A stretch of 64,000 bases of DNA from Allocatelliglobosispora scoriae (GTDB lineage: Bacteria > Actinomycetota > Actinomycetes > Mycobacteriales > Micromonosporaceae), in assembly GCF_014204945.1 (NCBI RefSeq), contig NZ_JACHMN010000002.1:248001-312000 (forward strand). The letters run 5' to 3'. The notes beneath the pieces are model-generated. The model searched no databases. It saw only the letters and a list, made by a program, of their open reading frames with translations, and was not told where the DNA came from. Below, one piece after another: positions 49,833 to 57,503 of the stretch. Positions within the stretch are counted from its first letter, which is position 1; each line of letters begins with the position of its first letter. A program made the translations under genes and the position numbers.

Positions 49833-50507
49833 TCATTTCGCCCGGCCGCCTCGGCTGGGGTGCGGGTGGCCGGGCTTGGCGGACGGGCCGTTCTTGCCTC
49901 TTCCGGCCAACAAGTCCGAGCAGTAGCTCTCGATCCGATCCGATCCCCCCGCCGCCGACACCAACCCGGCGAACGCCGGACTCTTCGCCGCCTTGCCGTC
50001 GGCGCGGTCCGGATGCCTCAGGTAGGACGTGCAGAGCCCCACGGCGTTGGCGGCGGGCTTAGCCGGGGTGCCGCGACCGGGCGTGCTGCTCGGTGTCGTC
50101 GTCGGCGCGGCCGAGCCGGGCACATGCGGCGGCTTCGGCGCCGGAGAGCTGGCCGCGGGTGCGGGGCGCAGCGGGTTCGGGAGCACACCGGCACCGGCCG
50201 CGACCGCGACACCGCCGACGGCGACCGCCGCCACCAGCGCCACGACCTTGACGGTGAGCAGCCGACGCCACGCGAGACGGCGTGGGGGTGCCTCCACCTG
50301 CACGACAGAGGCACCCCGTCGAGCAGCGCGGAACGCGGCCATCGCTGCCGCCTCGCCGGTGAACTCCTCGGGCCGACCCGGAGCGCCGGCGGCGCGGAGC
50401 AGCTCGGCCAACCGGTCGTCACCGGACGGCCGATCTGGCGCCGCTTCGCGCAGCAGTCGCTCGACAGCGTCGTCGTCGTGGAGTCCCCCACGTCCGTGCT
50501 CGCTCAT
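49833..50507 (-). CDS. Membrane protein of an ECF sigma operon, probable anti-sigma factor
   Basis: 224 residues from ATG 50507 (AAGGAG 5 nt before). The ~80-residue N-terminus is cytoplasmic with DDRLAELLRAAGAPGRPEEF and GEAAAMAAFRAARRG, a pattern seen in actinobacterial proteins encoded after ECF sigma genes. One helix at about 85-108 (LLTVKVVALVAAVAVGGVAV) follows. A Pro/Ser/Thr linker then leads to a small outer domain with two cysteines (LCTSYLRHP, SYCSDLL). It starts 34 nt after the sigma gene. No zinc motif, so the anti-sigma role rests on position and topology. Confidence 0.7.
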   Translation of the reverse strand: MSEHGRGGLHDDDAVERLLREAAPDRPSGDDRLAELLRAAGAPGRPEEFTGEAAAMAAFRAARRGASVVQVEAPPRRLAWRRLLTVKVVALVAAVAVGGVAVAAGAGVLPNPLRPAPAASSPAPKPPHVPGSAAPTTTPSSTPGRGTPAKPAANAVGLCTSYLRHPDRADGKAAKSPAFAGLVSAAGGSDRIESYCSDLLAGRGKNGPSAKPGHPHPSRGGRAK

Positions 50508-50541
50508 CACATCTCCTTCAGCGCCGACGGGCCCACGAATG

Positions 50542-51105
50542 TCACTCCCCCGTCGCCGGAGCGATCAGCTGAGCCAGTCGGCGCAGGCCACGATAGGCGG
50601 CTGTACGAACAGCCCCCGCCCGCTTGCCCAGCACCCGGGCCGCGGACTCGGCGTCGAGCCCGACGACCACCCGCAGCAGCACCGCCTCGGCCTGATCCGG
50701 CGGAAGGGTCGCGATGAGGGCGAGCGCCGCGTCGGTGGAGATCGACTCACCCGCCCCGGTCGGCGTGTCGTGTCGGCCCGGCAGCTCGATCAGCGCCTCC
50801 GTCGGCACCGTCAGGACGGGACGTCGGCGGTGATGCCGCAGGTGGTCCATGGCCCGGTGCCGGGCGATCGTCACCGCCCAGCCGCGGAAGCCGTTGCCGT
50901 CGCCCCGAAAGGAGGCGAGGTCGCGCACGATGTGCAGCCAGGTCTCCGAAGCGACGTCCTCGGCATCGTCACCGACGAGGATCCGCAGGTAGCGCAGCAT
51001 GCCGGGCTGCACCGAGCGGTAGAGCGTCCCGAACGACTCCTCCTCGCCGCGCCGTGCCCCCGCCAACGCCCGGGTGAGCTCGTCGAGGTTGTTCGGGTCG
51101 GCCAC
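50542..51105 (-). CDS. ECF RNA polymerase sigma factor
   Basis: 187 residues from GTG 51105 (AAGGGGG 8 nt before); a start ten codons further up is possible. Region 2 has DDAEDVASETWLHIVRDLAS and GFRGWAVTIARHRAMDHLRH. Region 4 has TLPPDQAEAVLLRVVVGLDA and KRAGAVRTAAYRGLRRLAQ. It heads a two-gene operon with a membrane protein that probably restrains it. The -10/-35 motif it recognises is not apparent nearby. Confidence 0.9.
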   Translation of the reverse strand: MADPNNLDELTRALAGARRGEEESFGTLYRSVQPGMLRYLRILVGDDAEDVASETWLHIVRDLASFRGDGNGFRGWAVTIARHRAMDHLRHHRRRPVLTVPTEALIELPGRHDTPTGAGESISTDAALALIATLPPDQAEAVLLRVVVGLDAESAARVLGKRAGAVRTAAYRGLRRLAQLIAPATGE

Positions 51106-51367
51106 CCGGATGCCCCCTTCGTCGCGTCGGCGCACAGGCGTGCGGGCACTGATTGTGCACGGCTGCGGTACCCGGTGTGAACTGCGGCGGCAGGCTCGGC
51201 CGTTATGCGGCTTTCATCTGGCCGCCCGGCCTGCCGGGAATCGGGCCGCAGCACCCGCGGATAGGACTACCGGCATTCCACCTAACGGCTATTTGCGCTG
51301 GTGACGAGCGCGACAGCCAGACTCAGCGGCGTGGCACAAGGCGCCGACCCGTCGGTAACTTCGGCGC

Positions 51368-52411
51368 GTGCCCCCGCTCACCGTGCTGATCCCCGCCCAC
51401 AACGAGGCGGAGACCATCGCCATGGCCATCGACTCCGTCCGCCGGCAGACCCACCCGGTCGACGAGATCATCGTCATCACCGACAACTGCACGGACGACA
51501 CCGCCCGGATCGCGGCCTCGCTCGGCGCCACGGTCCACGCCACCATCGGCAACCGGCACAAGAAGGCCGGCGCCCTCAACCAGGTCCTCACCGACCTGAT
51601 CCCCCGCGCCGACGACCGCGACCGGGTCCTCGTCATGGACGCCGACAGCTGCCTCGATCCCGGTTTCGTCGCCGCCGCGCTGCCCTGGCTTCCCGCCGGA
51701 AGCAGTTACGGCGGCATCGGCGGCACCTTCCGGGGCAGGCGCTCCGACGGCACGCGGCGCCTGCTGCAGAGCTGGGTCGAGGAGGCGCAGCGCAGCGAGT
51801 ACGCCCGCTACGAGCGCGACGTGCGACGCAAGCGCGGCGAGGTGCTCGTCCTCACCGGCACGGCGACGATCTTCAACGTGGCGGCGCTGCGCGAGGTGGT
51901 CGCCCTGCGCGGGCAGGTCTACGACACCGAGGTCCTCACCGAGGACAACGAGCTCACCTTCGCCCTGCGCCACCTCGGCTGGCAGGTCCGCAGCCCCGCC
52001 GGGTGCACCCTCACCACCGAGGTCATGCCGACCTGGGGCGAGCTCTACCGGCAGCGGCTGCGCTGGAAGCGCGGCGCGATGGAGAACCTGCGCCAGTACG
52101 GGCTGACCCGCTTCACGCTCAAGCACTGGGGCTATCAGGTGGTCGGCTTCGTCGGCGTCGCCGTCACCGCGCTCTACCTGGCCAGCCTGGCCTACGGCGT
52201 AGGGGCGGGCTCGCTGCACCTGCAGGCCCTCTGGATCGGCGTCACGGCCGTGTTCCTCGCCGAGCGCGTCGTGACCGTCCGCAGCCGGGGCCGCCGTCCC
52301 ATGCTCGTCGCCGCGACCCTTCTGCCGGAGATGGCGTTCGACCTCTTCCTCCAGGCCACGCACCTCAAGGCACTCGCCGACGCGGTCTTCGGCCGCCGAC
52401 GCGAGTGGTAA
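51368..52411 (+). CDS. Membrane glycosyltransferase, family 2
   Basis: 347 residues from GTG 51368, which lacks a Shine-Dalgarno and may be leaderless. The GT-A domain opens LTVLIPAHNEAETIAMAIDS. MDADS provides the metal-binding DxD, TEDNEL the acceptor-side acid, and QRLRWKRGAMENL the QxxRW motif of processive synthases. Two or three helices at the C-terminus (VGFVGVAVTALYLASLAYGV) anchor it. It resembles BcsA/PgaC-like polymer synthases. The next gene, 26 nt on, encodes a tiny sortase-signal protein. Confidence 0.88.
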   Translation: MPPLTVLIPAHNEAETIAMAIDSVRRQTHPVDEIIVITDNCTDDTARIAASLGATVHATIGNRHKKAGALNQVLTDLIPRADDRDRVLVMDADSCLDPGFVAAALPWLPAGSSYGGIGGTFRGRRSDGTRRLLQSWVEEAQRSEYARYERDVRRKRGEVLVLTGTATIFNVAALREVVALRGQVYDTEVLTEDNELTFALRHLGWQVRSPAGCTLTTEVMPTWGELYRQRLRWKRGAMENLRQYGLTRFTLKHWGYQVVGFVGVAVTALYLASLAYGVGAGSLHLQALWIGVTAVFLAERVVTVRSRGRRPMLVAATLLPEMAFDLFLQATHLKALADAVFGRRREW

Positions 52412-52437
52412 TCCCTCACCCCAAGGAGAACACCCCC

Positions 52438-52596
52438 ATGTATGGATCAGGAACAGCGGCCGGCGGCGCCACCGCAGGCGCGATGCTGCCGGTCACCGGC
52501 TTCAACATCGTCTGGTACGCCGTGGCCGGCTTCACCCTCGTCTCGGCGGGCCTGGCTCTGCTCCGGCTGCTGCCCAAGCGCACCCCGGCTGCCTGA
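52438..52596 (+). CDS. 52-residue protein consisting almost only of an LPXTG sorting signal
   Basis: ATG 52438 follows AAGGAGAAC, 26 nt after the glycosyltransferase stop. The chain is MYGSGTAAGGATAGAM, then LPVTG, a ~22-residue hydrophobic helix (FNIVWYAVAGFTLVSAGLAL) and LLPKRTPAA: every part of a cell-wall sorting signal, but no N-terminal signal peptide and no cargo domain. It may insert by its C-terminal helix alone and be cut by a sortase, or work as a small membrane partner of the glycosyltransferase. No sortase gene is adjacent; the class F gene at 30611 is in the window. Confidence 0.75.
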   Translation: MYGSGTAAGGATAGAMLPVTGFNIVWYAVAGFTLVSAGLALLRLLPKRTPAA

Positions 52597-52603
52597 CCCG
52601 AGC

Positions 52604-52647
52604 GGCCGTGCTGCCGGCACCCCTGAGGTACCGCCGACAGCACGGCC
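52604..52647 (+). terminator. Hairpin ending the glycosyltransferase/LPXTG operon
   Basis: GGCCGTGCTGCCGG (52604-52617) pairs with CCGACAGCACGGCC (52634-52647) with one mismatch, loop 16 nt, 8 nt after the stop codon. Confidence 0.7.
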
Positions 52648-52819
52648 CGTCCCCTCGGTGCAGGAGGCTGCGCTGCGGAGCCGGGTCTCCTCGGGACCTG
52701 ATCTTCCACTTATTTGCCTAACATAGGCATGATTGCCCGCAGAACGGTGCAAACATCTATCGTCGATGTCAAGCGGTCGCAGGCGCGGCCGACCGGCGTC
52801 CATGGGCACAGGTGTTGAC

Positions 52820-54310
52820 ATGACTGATCTGGCGACCCGCCGGGCCGCGACGGCGACGCTCATCGCGACCTGCGTATCCGCCCTCGTCGTGAACGCGAAC
52901 ACCTCCGCCGTGTCGATCCTGCTGCCCGCCATCTCGACGGACACCGGCACTCCCGTGACCACACTGCAGTGGGCCGTCACCGGCTACTCCCTCGTCGGCG
53001 CGGCGACGATCGTCACCGCCGGCGCCCTCGGCGACGTCTTCGGCCGCCGCAAGATCTTCATCGGCGGCCTGGTGCTCTTCGTCGCCTCGTGCGCGCTCAT
53101 CGCGTTGTCCCAGGGCGGTGGCGGGGTCATCGCCGGCCGGTGCATCCAGGGAGCCGCCGGGTCGACCATTCTCGCCTGCGGCATGAGCCTGATCTCGGCG
53201 GCCAATACCGGCCAGGCCCAGATGCGCGCGGTCACCCTGTGGGGGGCCGCATCCGCCATCGGCGCGGCCGCGGGCCCGCTCATCGGCGGCCTGCTCGTCG
53301 CGACCACCGGTTGGCAGGGGCTCTTCTGGATCGATGCCGTCATCGCCGCTGTCTGCGTACCCGTCACGATCGCGGCCGTCCGGGAATCCAGCGATCCGAA
53401 CCGACCGCGCTCCATCGACGTCGCCGGCACGGTGCTGATCGCCGCGATCCTGGCACCGATCATCTTCGCCCTGACCGAGGGATCGGCCTGGGGCTGGCTG
53501 TCGCCCAGGACGATCGGCTGCTTCCTCGTCTCGATCGCCGCCGCGATCGGCTTCGTCATCGTGGAGAAGCGCATCAGCGCACCGCTGCTCGATCTGCGGC
53601 TGCTGCGCAACAGGACGCTCGTCGGGGCGACCCTGGCGATCCTCATCGGCTCCGGCACCCTGAACGCGATCATGTACATCGTCAGCCTGTACTTCCAGAA
53701 CCCGGCCGCCCTGGGCATGAGCGCGCTGGAGACGGGCTTCGCCACGCTGCCGGTCGCCGCCGCGGCGGTGATCCTCGCTCCGATGATCACCCCGATCGTC
53801 GGCGAGATCGGCGCCAGGAGCACGGTCGTCGCCGGTTTCGCCATCATGACCGTCGCGTTCGTCGTCCTCACCTTCGTCGCCGACGACTGGGGGTACTCGA
53901 GGTTCGTGCTGCCGCTCGTCGCGCTCGCCGTGGGGATGAGCCTGCAGAACGGCCCGGCGTCATCGCTGTCCACCGCGAGTGTCGCCCCCGAGGAGGTCGG
54001 AGCCGCATCGGGCATCTCCAACATGGCCCGCTACGTCGGCGCGGCCGTCATGACGGCGATCGTCGCCTCGATCTACGCCTCGGTCTCCACCAGCCATCAG
54101 GCCGCCGGGGACACCGCGAGCGTGGCACTGGCCGCCGCGGTCTCCCGGACCGCCCTGGCGATGGCGATCTGGTGCGCCGTGGGCGTGGCGATGGCTGCCC
54201 TGATCGGCCGGTTCCGCCCGGCGAAGCCCCGAGCCGTCGACTACGCCGCCGCGGCCGCCTCCACCACGCACACGCTGCAGACCCGCGTGACGCCCGTCGG
54301 GCAGTCGTGA
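52820..54310 (+). CDS. MFS drug exporter, DHA2 (14-helix) family
   Basis: 496 residues from ATG 52820 (ATG 52802 is also in frame). Fourteen hydrophobic helices. Motif A GDVFGRRKIFIGG lies after helix 2, and motif C-like GAASAIGAAAGPLIGGLL in helix 5 marks drug/H+ antiporters. It would export toxic compounds or a metabolite with proton exchange. No regulator is attached: the neighbours are a terminator on the left and a glutamine amidotransferase on the right. Confidence 0.9.
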   Translation: MTDLATRRAATATLIATCVSALVVNANTSAVSILLPAISTDTGTPVTTLQWAVTGYSLVGAATIVTAGALGDVFGRRKIFIGGLVLFVASCALIALSQGGGGVIAGRCIQGAAGSTILACGMSLISAANTGQAQMRAVTLWGAASAIGAAAGPLIGGLLVATTGWQGLFWIDAVIAAVCVPVTIAAVRESSDPNRPRSIDVAGTVLIAAILAPIIFALTEGSAWGWLSPRTIGCFLVSIAAAIGFVIVEKRISAPLLDLRLLRNRTLVGATLAILIGSGTLNAIMYIVSLYFQNPAALGMSALETGFATLPVAAAAVILAPMITPIVGEIGARSTVVAGFAIMTVAFVVLTFVADDWGYSRFVLPLVALAVGMSLQNGPASSLSTASVAPEEVGAASGISNMARYVGAAVMTAIVASIYASVSTSHQAAGDTASVALAAAVSRTALAMAIWCAVGVAMAALIGRFRPAKPRAVDYAAAAASTTHTLQTRVTPVGQS

Positions 54311-54444
54311 GCGCGTCAAGATTGACGTATCGCTTCGCGGACCGCAGCTCGCGTCTACGCTCAAACAATCGACGACGGAGGGGTTCGGGCCTGCCATGAC
54401 CGGCGAGCGGCCCCCCGGGAAGCCCGTGGCTGAAGGAGGCGGTG

Positions 54445-55275
54445 ATGTGCCGGTGGCTGGCTTATTCCGGTTCGCCGATCCTGCTGGACGAGCTCCTGTT
54501 CAAGCCCGCCCACTCGCTGATCGACCAGAGCCGGCACTCGACCCTGGGGGTCGAGACGACCAACGGCGACGGGTTCGGAGTCGGCTGGTACGCCACCCCG
54601 GCCTCGCCCGGGGTGTTCCGCGGCATCGGCCCGGCCTGGAACGACCGCAACCTCGTCAACCTCGCCTCGACCGTCACCGCGCCGATCTTCCTGGCACATA
54701 TCCGGGCGTCGACCGGAACTCCGGTGCAGGAGACCAACTGCCACCCGTTCCGCTTCCAGAACTGGCTGTGGATGCACAACGGCTCGATCGCCGAATTCGC
54801 ACGGCTCAAACGGGACCTGGTCCTGGGCGTCGATCCGGGCCTCTACCCGGCGATCGAGGGCTCGACCGACTCCGAGGTGATGTTCTTTCTGGCCCTGACC
54901 TTCGGCCTGCGCGATGACCCGCCCGGCGCCGTCGAGCGCGCCGTGGGGTTCATCGAGGCCGTCGCCGCGCAGCACGGGGTGGACCACTCGGTGCAGATGA
55001 CCGTCGCGACCAGCGACGGGACACGGTTGTGGGCATTTCGCTACTCCACCGTGCGCCAGTCCCGGTCCCTGTTCTACAGCACCGACGTGCGCGCCCTGCG
55101 CGAGTTGCATCCGGAGAACGCGCAGCTGCTGCAGGTTTCGGACGAGGCCCGCCTGATCGTGTCCGAGCCGCTCGGGCAGATGGCCGGCGCTTGGAACGCG
55201 GTGCCCGAGTCGGCCTACGGGGTGATTCAGGAGGGGCAGGATCTGATCGCCGGATTCCATCCGCAACGGCCATGA
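54445..55275 (+). CDS. Class II glutamine amidotransferase (YafJ-like)
   Basis: 276 residues. ATG 54445 places the catalytic Cys directly after Met (MCRWLAYSG), as required for an Ntn hydrolase; AAGGAGG lies 6 nt before, and GTG 54442 would put an extra Met there. GDGFGVGWY, HIRAST and HNGSIAEF are the conserved substrate- and oxyanion-site motifs. The protein is one glutaminase domain without a synthase partner. Relatives include YafJ and EgtC; the latter acts in ergothioneine synthesis, but no egt genes are near. Confidence 0.9.
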   Translation: MCRWLAYSGSPILLDELLFKPAHSLIDQSRHSTLGVETTNGDGFGVGWYATPASPGVFRGIGPAWNDRNLVNLASTVTAPIFLAHIRASTGTPVQETNCHPFRFQNWLWMHNGSIAEFARLKRDLVLGVDPGLYPAIEGSTDSEVMFFLALTFGLRDDPPGAVERAVGFIEAVAAQHGVDHSVQMTVATSDGTRLWAFRYSTVRQSRSLFYSTDVRALRELHPENAQLLQVSDEARLIVSEPLGQMAGAWNAVPESAYGVIQEGQDLIAGFHPQRP

Positions 55276-55308
55276 CCGCTGCGTTTCCGGCGGTCGGCGC
55301 AACCGGGC

Positions 55309-56205
55309 TCAACGGGTCAGGGTGTTCTCCCGGTGCATGCGCGCCAGCTTCTCGGGGTTGCGGACGGTGTAGACCCCGCTGATGAGTCCGTCCTCGACAC
55401 GCAGCGCCACGATGCTGTCGAACTCCCCGTCGAGCCTCATCACGAGTCCTGGGCAGCCGTTGATCTGCGCCGGTTCGAGCGACAGCGCGGCACCGACCTT
55501 GCCCAGGCCCGCGGCGAGCAGGCGGGCCACCTTGTCGGCCCCCACGATGGGCCGCAGGACAGCCTGTTTCACCCCGCCACCGTCGCTGATCACGACGACG
55601 TCGGGTGCGAGGATGCTGAGCAGGCTCTGCAGGTCGCCGGTCTCGATCGCGCGCCGGAACGCCTCGAGCGCGATGCGGTTCTCGGCGGCGGATGCCGCCT
55701 CCCGGGGCCGGCGTGCGGCGACGTGGCCACGGGCCCGGTGGGCGATCTGGCGAACCGCGGCCGGGCTCTTGCCGACCGCCTCGGCGATCTCGTCGTAGTC
55801 GGATTCGAACACCTCGCGGAGCACGAACACCGCCCGCTCCGTCGGAGTGAGGGTCTCGAGCACCAGCAGCATCGCCATCGACAGGCTCTCGGCCAGCTCG
55901 ACATCCTCCGCCACGTCGGGCACGGTCAACAGCGGCTCGGGCAGCCAGGGGCCGATGTAGGACTCCCGGCGCCGGCTGAGGGTCCGCAGCCGGTTGAGTG
56001 CCTGACGGGTGACGATCCGGACCAGGTAGGCGCGATGTTCGCGGACCGTGTCGAGGTCGACCTTCGCCCACAGCAGCCACGTCTCCTGCAGGACGTCTTC
56101 GGCGTCGGCGGCCGAGCCGAGCATCTCGTAGGCGACCGTGAAGAGCAGGTTGCGGTGGGCGACGAACGCCTCGGTGGCGGGGTCCGCACTGCCTCCGGTG
56201 GCCAT
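55309..56205 (-). CDS. sigJ: ECF41/SigJ-type RNA polymerase sigma factor with SnoaL-like C-terminal domain
   Basis: 298 residues from ATG 56205 (AGGAGC upstream). Region 2 is HRNLLFTVAYEMLGSAADAE, then DVLQETWLLWAKVD; region 4 includes LTPTERAVFVLREVFESDYD and AVGKSPAAVRQIAHRARGHV. The extra ~110 residues at the C-terminus (IALEAFRRAIETGDLQSLLS, ILAPDVVVISDGG) form the NTF2/SnoaL-like domain that in ECF41 factors replaces an anti-sigma factor. The promoter ahead of it matches the one before the divergent DoxX gene, so it probably activates both. Confidence 0.92.
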   Translation of the reverse strand: MATGGSADPATEAFVAHRNLLFTVAYEMLGSAADAEDVLQETWLLWAKVDLDTVREHRAYLVRIVTRQALNRLRTLSRRRESYIGPWLPEPLLTVPDVAEDVELAESLSMAMLLVLETLTPTERAVFVLREVFESDYDEIAEAVGKSPAAVRQIAHRARGHVAARRPREAASAAENRIALEAFRRAIETGDLQSLLSILAPDVVVISDGGGVKQAVLRPIVGADKVARLLAAGLGKVGAALSLEPAQINGCPGLVMRLDGEFDSIVALRVEDGLISGVYTVRNPEKLARMHRENTLTR

Positions 56206-56247
56206 GGGGTGCTCCTGTCTGTCGGCTCTGGAGTCTCTCACCCACCA

Positions 56248-56274
56248 GACACCGGGCCCGGCCGTTCTGTGACA
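56248..56274 (-). promoter_or_regulatory. ECF41-type promoter of the sigJ-like gene
   Basis: On the minus strand TGTCACA (56268-56274) is followed, after exactly 16 nt, by TGTC (56248-56251). The published ECF41 consensus is TGTCACA, 16 nt, CGTC. It lies 43 nt before the sigma start codon and indicates autoregulation. Confidence 0.7.
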
Positions 56275-56319
56275 ACGGCAGCACAGGCGAAGCGGTGGTA
56301 CGCGTCACGTGGCCGGCGC

Positions 56320-56346
56320 TGTCACAGGAAGCGGGCGAGCGGTGTC
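56320..56346 (+). promoter_or_regulatory. ECF41-type promoter of the DoxX-like gene
   Basis: TGTCACA (56320-56326), 16 nt, TGTC (56343-56346), the same arrangement as in the divergent sigma promoter. The next base after TGTC is shared too (TGTCT in both), while the 16-nt spacers differ. It ends 38 nt before the DoxX start. Confidence 0.7.
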
Positions 56347-56384
56347 TCATGCCCGGACAGTCGGCCCGAGTCAAGGAGTGCCCC

Positions 56385-56771
56385 ATGAATCTGTTTCTCT
56401 GGATCGTCGCCGGACTACTCGCCGTCGCCTATCTGTTCGGCGGTGGCCTCAAGGTGATCCTCTCGAAGGAGAAGATCGCCGCCTTCGGGCCCAGCGCACG
56501 ATGGGTCGAGGACTTCAGCGCCGGCAGCGTCAAGGCGATCGGAGCCCTGGAGGTCCTGGGCTCCGTGGGTCTGATCCTGCCCGCCGCGCTCGGCGTCCTG
56601 CCGGTTCTGACACCGATGGCCGCCCTCGGGCTGGCGATGATCATGGTCGGTGCGACGATCACCCGTATCCGGCGCGGCGAGTTCACGCTCATGGCGGTGG
56701 ACCTGGTCTACCTCGCGCTCACGGCCTTCGTGGCGTGGGGCCGCTTCGGTCCGGAGTCCTTCACGGGCTGA
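56385..56771 (+). CDS. DoxX family membrane protein
   Basis: 128 residues from ATG 56385 (AAGGAG 7 nt before). Four helices, with the DoxX/DUF4260-like start LFLWIVAGLLAVAYLFGGGL and conserved EVLGSVGLILP in helix 2. DoxX proteins are linked to redox stress and thiol-related membrane complexes, for example the mycobacterial DoxX-SseA-SodA complex. The ECF41 promoter makes it a direct target of the neighbouring sigma factor, so it probably performs the response to whatever signal that sigma senses. Confidence 0.85.
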   Translation: MNLFLWIVAGLLAVAYLFGGGLKVILSKEKIAAFGPSARWVEDFSAGSVKAIGALEVLGSVGLILPAALGVLPVLTPMAALGLAMIMVGATITRIRRGEFTLMAVDLVYLALTAFVAWGRFGPESFTG

Positions 56772-56786
56772 GGCGCAACGGCGGCA

Positions 56787-57443
56787 CTACTCGGGGAGCT
56801 TCGCGATCAGCACGGTGGCGACCGTGGACCAGCCGAGCGACCGGTAGAGGGCCTGGCCTTCGACGCTGCCGATGAGCAGGCCCCGGGTGGCGCCGGCGGT
56901 GACCGCGGCGTCGGCGAGCGCGGTCATCACGGCAGCGCCGAGCGAACGCCGCCGGTGCGCCTCCGCGGTGAGGATCCGGTCGGCCACGGCGGCGGTGCCG
57001 ATGAGCCCGGCGTACCCGCGGGCGGCCTCCTCGCCGTCGGCGGCCTCGACGCTGACGTGCACCACCGGGCCGGTGACCTCGGTGTGCAGTCGGTAGGGTG
57101 CCGCGACCGCGCGGACCGGCTGGGTGCGCAGGTCGGTCTCCATCAGCGCCTCGACCCGCGAGACGAACTCCAGCCCGGCCGCCTCCAGGGTGGCCGCGGC
57201 CCGCTCGGGTTCGCGGGTCGGCACGGTCAGCCAGGCCGATTCGGTCTCGGCGCGCAGCAGCTCGGCGAGCCGCACCAGCGAGTCCGGGTCGTCGTCGGCG
57301 TGCAGCGCGAAGATCTCCACGTCCCGCGACTGCTGGCGGCACTCGATGCGCATGCCGCCCTCGACCAGGTGGGCGGGCGGCAGGTCCCGGCTGGCGGCCC
57401 AGCCGAGTTCCCAGGCGATGAAGGTTTCCCGCAGGTCAGACAT
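56787..57443 (-). CDS. GNAT family N-acetyltransferase
   Basis: 218 residues. The N-terminal ~90 residues are a degenerate first half; the functional GNAT fold is C-terminal, with the acetyl-CoA site in AHRRRSLGAAVMTALADAAV and ATRGLLIGSVEGQALYRSLG-W. RILTAEAHRRRSLGA is the pyrophosphate loop. The acceptor is unknown. Its stop faces the end of the DoxX gene 15 nt away. Confidence 0.85.
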   Translation of the reverse strand: MSDLRETFIAWELGWAASRDLPPAHLVEGGMRIECRQQSRDVEIFALHADDDPDSLVRLAELLRAETESAWLTVPTREPERAAATLEAAGLEFVSRVEALMETDLRTQPVRAVAAPYRLHTEVTGPVVHVSVEAADGEEAARGYAGLIGTAAVADRILTAEAHRRRSLGAAVMTALADAAVTAGATRGLLIGSVEGQALYRSLGWSTVATVLIAKLPE

Positions 57444-57503
57444 CCGGCGATGGTAGCCGCCGGCCGAAACGTGATCGCGGGGACCTCGTGTCGGAGTGAC
57501 GGG

